From Brachycybe producta (lineage: Eukaryota > Arthropoda > Diplopoda > Playtdesmida > Andrognathidae): a DNA stretch of 64,000 nt. Location: positions 4,230,001 to 4,294,000 of the forward strand of contig JAUPFP010000019.1 in NCBI GenBank assembly GCA_036925085.1, read 5' to 3'. Both the position numbers and the translations under genes were made by a program. This document shows positions 59,868 to 64,000 of the stretch, one piece after another; the first letter of the stretch is position 1; each line of letters begins with the position of its first letter. The notes beneath the pieces were generated by a model. The model worked only from the letters and a program-made list of their open reading frames with translations, was not told the DNA's origin and ran no database searches.

Positions 59868-60837
59868 TTACCCCTTCCTGGCTTGTCCAGGTATGTTTTG
59901 CTGACGACTCGGCTGGTTTCGGACCATCTCGAACCTCCTTTGTGTGTCCCTTGACTTCTTCCTTAGTTGCTCCTCTCGAGGCTGACTCTTGATGACGTTC
60001 TCTTGGTGTCTAGGGTCCCTGGGCCTCTCGGTTGTGAACTTTTTCCTGGTGAGTCGAGCGGAATTGCTCACCGCTGGTGGATGAGCCTCTCTCCTCGGAT
60101 CTACAACTATAGAAGCGATGGAGACCCTCTCCATCGCTCCAGGCAAAATTAAAGGTTTGTTAGGATGATGAACATACCCTCTGACGATAGGTTGGTCCAC
60201 CGTGACCCAGCTGTTTGAAGGCGAAATGTCTCTGGGGGCTTGCTTCTTTGGGAGTGCTGTCCCAACTATTGGCACCTTGATTGGGGACCGTCTTCTAGCC
60301 GCTAGTTCCTTATTCTGACCATCTATCCCGTCCCGCATTGCCTTTTTGTCGGCGTTTCTTTCTCCCCTCGTGCGACCGCTCCTACGAGAGCCCCCTAGCT
60401 CCGCTGGTAAACACCTATCATGTAAACTCCCAGGTGGAGTATCCAGTTCTTCCGGTGGCCTTGGAAATTGTAACATGGGGTCCCTTGCAGCCTTGCTGGT
60501 CCTTCGTAGATGATCTCGGGTCCGGGATTGCCGCTCCTACGATGCTCTGGAGGGGAATGCATTAAAGGTACAAAATTAACGTTCTCACCCTCTGGCTTTT
60601 TCCTTTTCTTTGTTTTTGAAGATCCCGAAGCTTTCTTCTTTTCAGGCGACGAAGGCACGGCATTGCTGCCGGAAGGGGTCCCTGCAGCGATGGTGTTATC
60701 GTCGTCTTCTTCTCCAAATAGAAGTTTTAACCATTCCGGCGTTATCTCGCCAGTTTCCATAAACAGCTCTAATTCCGCTGTATCCTCATTTCCAGATGTT
60801 CCTTTGTCCATAGTTCCAGCCATCCTCTTTCCGATTC
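59868..60837 (-). pseudogene. RetC: ORF3
   Basis: Two frames joined by a shift near 60440. The first (from about 60823) reads MAGTMDKGTSGNEDTAELEL, WLKLLFGEEDDDN and KKRKKPEGENVNFVPLMHSPPE. The second reads FPRPPEELDTPPGS, RTRGERNADKKAMRDGID and SNSWVTVDQPIVRGYV. B2 ORF3 has FALFGSDHDDN, KKRKSPESEDD, RPPEEMDTPPGSD, RTRGERNADKRAMKEWIA and NSWATIDQPIVRGYR in the same order. It stops before the C-terminal domain. The function is unknown. Confidence 0.75.
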
Positions 60838-61220
60838 TTTCGTTTTTGGATGTTGACACTTTGTTTTCGAAATAAACTCGAAACGCGACTATTCTTTGCA
60901 GAATTCGAATTTACAGTGGCGTCCAAAATGGCAATTGGCTTCTCACGTGATCCTGTGCGGCTTGCAAATTCAATTTCCGGCCGGAAGTGGGAGGAGCTCT
61001 TATTCAAAAAGTTTTTTTCTCCTTTTTCTCCCACCAGGCGGCACTCCGTATAGCGGCAAATTCGAATATTGGCCTCTCCTCTGCCTAGTTTGGACGTTAT
61101 TTCGTTTGTTGAGATTTTAATGCCAAATTGTTTCTTTTTACGAGTCGATTGAGTTTTAACATTCTCAATCATTAGTCCTACCCGTGTTTGCACACACGGG
61201 GCTGTAAATGTCTCTTCCAT
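60838..61220 (-). pseudogene. RetC: post-integrase extension remnant
   Basis: FGIKISTNEITSKLGRGEANIRICRYTECRLVGE and PIAILDATVNS match the B2 segment at 41700-41970 that links pol to ORF3. All of pol upstream of it is gone; gag-linker sequence lies directly beyond 61220. Confidence 0.65.
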
Positions 61221-62100
61221 AGATATTTTCGGCCTTCCCGCGTGTCTTTTTCCTCAATTCCTTTTTGGACACCCTGTCCTTATTTCCTTTTGGTTTTTGA
61301 TGACCACCCTGATCATCTTTTGTGCCACCCTGACATTTTTCCATTTTCACATCTTCCCTATAAAGATGCTCCTTTTTAGTCCCACCTTGGAAATTATTCT
61401 TTTTTTCGTTTCAAGGCATCTCTTCTTGAAAATGTTCCTCCCCTATTTCAGGAGCAGCTACTCCTGATTTCCTTTGGACTGCATTGCGACATCCACCCTA
61501 GATGTCTCGATGAGCCCGCTTTGCAGTGGCACCGTTGGTTGGTATCCCCATAGATACAACTTCTGAGACCAGTTGCAAAGTTCCCATTTTTTTCTTTTAC
61601 AGGAGCAGTTACTTCCCTTTTCACTAACTCCTGTTCCGTTACAGGAGCAGCTACTTCCCTTTTCACTAACTCCTGTTCTCTGAAGGGCTTAGTTCCGACA
61701 TTTTCCCTTATTGTCTCGACAGCCCCACTTTGCAGTGGTTTCTTGAGTTGACCTCCCCCATGTATGATATGAATTTTGATTCCAAAATTCCAAATTGGGT
61801 TCCCCTGTAGATCCCTCCTGTTGAACCTCGATGCACATAACGCGTGGCTGCTCAGAGACTTCCGTTTGTGGCCGAGTTGTAGCTTGGACTCCCTGCTGAC
61901 TCCAAGTTGACTTCGATTTTTCCGTTGTCCTTTTCCTTAATCATTTCGGTTTCGGGCATCACTACTTTTGGGCTGAGTGGCACCCTTAGAAGTTTAAAAC
62001 GTCTTTGGTTAGATTTTCCAAATGAAAATAGTGTGTCACTCCATTTATGTTGACAGGCACCATTTTCATAACATTTGGTAAAGTATGAACTTCGTAAACC
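61221..62100 (-). pseudogene. RetC: gag-protease linker, degenerate
   Basis: Short homologies to B1 12400-13100 remain: VPVNINGVTH-like sequence near 62060 and a duplicated ELVKREVAAPV/ELVKREVTAPV (61600-61670), also seen as CAGGAGCAGCTACT repeats on the plus strand (61447-61654). Stops break every frame. Protease and RT are not seen. Confidence 0.5.
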
Positions 62101-62358
62101 TCAACGGAATCCGAAAATTTGATTGCCGTCATTGCCAACGGTTCGTCGACTATTTACACGTGTTGGTGTAGCTGCAGCAACGCTCCTTTCTTGTTCCGGT
62201 TTTGGTCTTGCAGGATTTGGGCAGTCACGATCCATGTGGCCCACCTCCCAACATTGGTAGCAGATGAGTTTCCCCTGGTTTTTTTCTCCTGGTTTTTCCC
62301 CAAGAAGTTCTCTGTCTGTTCTGATGTTCCTTGTTGGTCTATTTTGGTCCTTGATCAT
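62101..62358 (-). pseudogene. RetC: gag nucleocapsid
   Basis: CYQCWEVGHMDRDCPNPARP is a complete CCHC zinc knuckle that would bind genomic RNA. It is preceded by a Lys/Gly-rich stretch and followed by an Arg-rich tail. It is separated from capsid by a stop near 62360. Confidence 0.8.
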
Positions 62359-62513
62359 CAGCCTTTTCAGGCGGGTTCGACTTCTTGTCTTGTCCGCTTG
62401 ATGCTTTAGGTTGACTTTGTTGATTTGCTTGACTCAACTGGCTTGCGTCCGTTTTGATTGTAGTCCCAGCCAACGTTTTGTAAATCAATTCCTTTTGATC
62501 AACAAGTTCACCT

Positions 62514-63200
62514 TCAGTTTGAGTAGTGAAACGGATGAACTCTTGATACCGATCCTTTCGTGCCCCATACAGATGTTTTCGAAGTGCTGGTAGCAGACTT
62601 TCGGAGCGTAGCTATCAGCAAAGAGTCATCATCATTTGGATGAATCCTCCGATACATTTCTGCATACTTTTCAGCATAGACCCGGAAAGTTTCGTGGTCT
62701 TGCTGACGCCTCTCAGTCAACTCTCGATTCATGTGGACTTTTTGGTCCGGTAGGAGAAATTCAGTGATGATTCCCTCCTTCATAATCGACCAGGTGATCC
62801 CGTGTCCCTCATAAGCAGAGCGGAAGTGTGCAAGCCATTTTATTGCACGCTTTCGTAAGAGCCCTGTGAAGTGTCTGCATCGCTGCAGGGAAGTCCAGTC
62901 GTGTGCAGTAGCGATGTCTTCAAATTCTTCGATGTAGAGGAGTATGTTGTCATCACCATCGTACTTCGGAAATCCCTGCAGTGGATGTAGCGAATTGCTC
63001 TCAGAGTATGGCGTAGGTCCCAGGTCGTGTCCACTTGGTTGTTTCATCTGGACCGGGCTTGCACCCGGGTTCAGTCGACTCCAATTCTGTGTTGATTGAG
63101 CCCGCTCTTCTCTCGCTTCATTTGTCGCCCAAAATTTGACGAACCAACTCATCCTGTTTTTCCTTTGACAGTTTACCAATGATGTCGGCAATGGCGGCAT
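62514..63200 (-). pseudogene. RetC: gag capsid
   Basis: The frame reads LHPLQGFPKYDGDDNILLYIEEFEDIATAHDW, GLLRKRAIKWLAHFRSAYEG and HETFRVYAEKYAEMYRRIHP, the standard order of retrotransposon gag capsid domains. A shift near 62600 displaces the last helix (LRKHLYGARKDRYQEF), which B1 shares. This is the best-preserved capsid in the RetB/RetC group. Confidence 0.82.
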
Positions 63201-63414
63201 GTTCTGGCGTCTTGCTCACATCGTTGGACTGCACCTCAGGCTTGACGACAACTGGAGTTGGTTGAAGTACTTCGGTTTCCTTCTTGGCCTCCTCCAGTTG
63301 AGTATGTTGCCTCTTTACGATCTTTAACGCAGCAGTTTTCTTTTTTTGACGTCTTTCCTCCCTCAGTCTCTCGAGGTCCCTCAGATCTTTGAGTAGCTTC
63401 TGAAGACTAGTCAT
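63118..63414 (-). CDS. RetC: gag N-terminal part
   Basis: From ATG 63414 the frame reads TSLQKLLKDLRDLERLREER, a strongly charged helix, then Pro/Val-rich sequence and GKLSKEKQDELVRQILGDK to a stop. The capsid frame overlaps its last 80 nt one frame off. B2 has a comparable charged gag start at 38361. The start lies about 80 nt after the primer site. Confidence 0.65.
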   Translation of the reverse strand: MTSLQKLLKDLRDLERLREERRQKKKTAALKIVKRQHTQLEEAKKETEVLQPTPVVVKPEVQSNDVSKTPEHAAIADIIGKLSKEKQDELVRQILGDK

Positions 63415-63490
63415 TTCTGATGTCGATTATTCTCTGCTGCGTGCTTTTCAACACGATTTTCGTATCTTATGGAGTAACAAATTGTTCAAC

Positions 63491-63508
63491 TACCCGGCAC
63501 CTCCACCA
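63491..63508 (-). other. RetC primer binding site
   Basis: The minus strand reads TGGTGGAGGTGCCGGGTA, one base different from the RetA/RetB site, 4 nt after the LTR end. Confidence 0.8.
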
Positions 63509-63512
63509 AATT

Positions 63513-63617
63513 TGTAACGAACCACCTTTGGGGGATAAAATATACCAAAAGCGGTTGGCTAAGCCGCTTATTCTATCCTGGTTCGGGAGGACGGGAACAA
63601 ATTAGTTCCTTTCAGAT
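63513..63617 (-). mobile_element. RetC 5' LTR, only the U5 end
   Basis: TGTAACGAACCACCTTTGGG through ACAAATTAGTTCC matches 58738-58842 of the 3' LTR almost exactly, then breaks off. U3 and R are lost, so this copy has no 5' promoter. Confidence 0.88.
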
Positions 63618-64000
63618 CTGAGAAGATAACCATTGTGTCAGATGGTGCCACCGCACATTTTAAAAACAGGTTTCAATTTCATGAACTTAAAAAAGGCACT
63701 AAACAATGGATATTCTGTGCAACAGGATACGGGAAAGGTCCGTGTTATGGAGTGGGAGGCCTCATCAAGCATTTTGTAACGAAATAGTAAATTATACACA
63801 TCGAGAACACATGCCATCATGTTCTTGAAGAGCAAAGCGATAGTGATAGCGCAATTGCATTGAAAGATGTAATTTTAATAAGAAATGTTCATGTTGGTGA
63901 GTTTGTGACTTGTGTCTATGATAATGAATGGTGGATAGCAGAAGTGATAAGTTTGAACTATGAAGTAAATGACATAACGGTTTATTTTGTTACCTCATGG
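63618..64000 (+). pseudogene. C-terminal part of an unrecognised conserved gene
   Basis: Starting at the LTR break, the plus strand reads KITIVSDGATAHFKNRFQFH, KKGTKQWIFCATGYGKGPCY and GVGGLIKH, then a stop and shift, then VGEFVTCVYDNEWWIAEVI and DITVYFVTSW up to the window edge. I recall a similar SDG..A.FKN...GKGP.DG.GG pattern in multi-copy uncharacterised invertebrate proteins, perhaps transposase-derived, but cannot name the family. Upstream coding sequence is cut off by RetC. Confidence 0.5.

Noticed and set aside
59868..61380. Plus-strand frames over the RetC ORF3 region
   Set aside because: They are antisense to minus-strand frames that match B2 ORF3.
1..64000. tRNA or rRNA genes
   Set aside because: No cloverleaf A/B-box set or rRNA core sequence was noticed; tRNA-like matches are primer binding sites of 18 nt.

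Overview
The window looks like intergenic DNA from a large, repeat-rich invertebrate genome, probably an arthropod (a crustacean is plausible, not proven). The case rests on intron-like AT-rich DNA, many nested LTR retrotransposons, a copia-type element primed as in Drosophila copia, Tc1/mariner and hAT remnants, foldback MITEs, and one unbroken 1.5-kb reading frame with a Bcr-like coiled-coil start. No bacterial operons, tRNA or rRNA genes were seen. Almost every transposon gene is broken.

Family names used here are mine. RetA, RetB, RetC, RetD and RetE are Ty3/gypsy-type families. RetA has three copies: A1 (4912-11929), A3 (14158-18231) and A2 (24109-35052). RetB has B1 (11930-14110), B2 (37287-44784) and an LTR remnant (23462-24108). 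RetC is on the minus strand (58738-63617) with older LTR pieces at 21218 and 22079. RetD is at 2421-4911 and RetE at 18232-20322. The copia element is on the minus strand (47157-52664).

Layout. 1-2420: gene-poor DNA ending in a perfect 42-bp hairpin. 2421-4911: RetD remnant with a piece of RetA gag-protease inserted in reverse. 4912-20322: a fused train of A1, B1, A3 and RetE; A1 ends inside B1 gag, B1 is joined to A3 at a TA microsatellite, and A3 is joined to RetE inside an accessory gene. 23118-35708: a Tc1/mariner element with long inverted repeats holds a RetB LTR remnant and the 10.9-kb A2. 36935-45374: a hAT element with an 8-bp target duplication holds B2, which has its own 4-bp duplication and near-identical LTRs. 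45545-47150: a three-fold duplicated block with a 30-bp purine/pyrimidine-alternating minisatellite, entered by the copia element. 52699-54979: two foldback MITEs with perfect 8-bp duplications, one holding a third MITE. 55132-56785: an inverted-repeat element holding a hAT MITE. 56949-58427: the best host-gene candidate. 58738-63617: RetC, which kept gag and the accessory gene but lost pol. 63618-64000: the end of an unrecognised conserved gene.

The main biological signal is an accessory gene (ORF3) between pol and the 3' LTR in RetA, RetB, RetC and RetE. It is hydrophilic, with no visible signal peptide or membrane span, and usually ends in a domain of similar pattern. Polypyrimidine-AG acceptor sites lie just before it in A1, A3, B2 and RetE, and GTAAGT/GTGAGT donors are kept in the RetA and RetB LTRs, so a spliced subgenomic mRNA is likely. 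RetA also has an array of eight similar short hairpins in its 5' leader.
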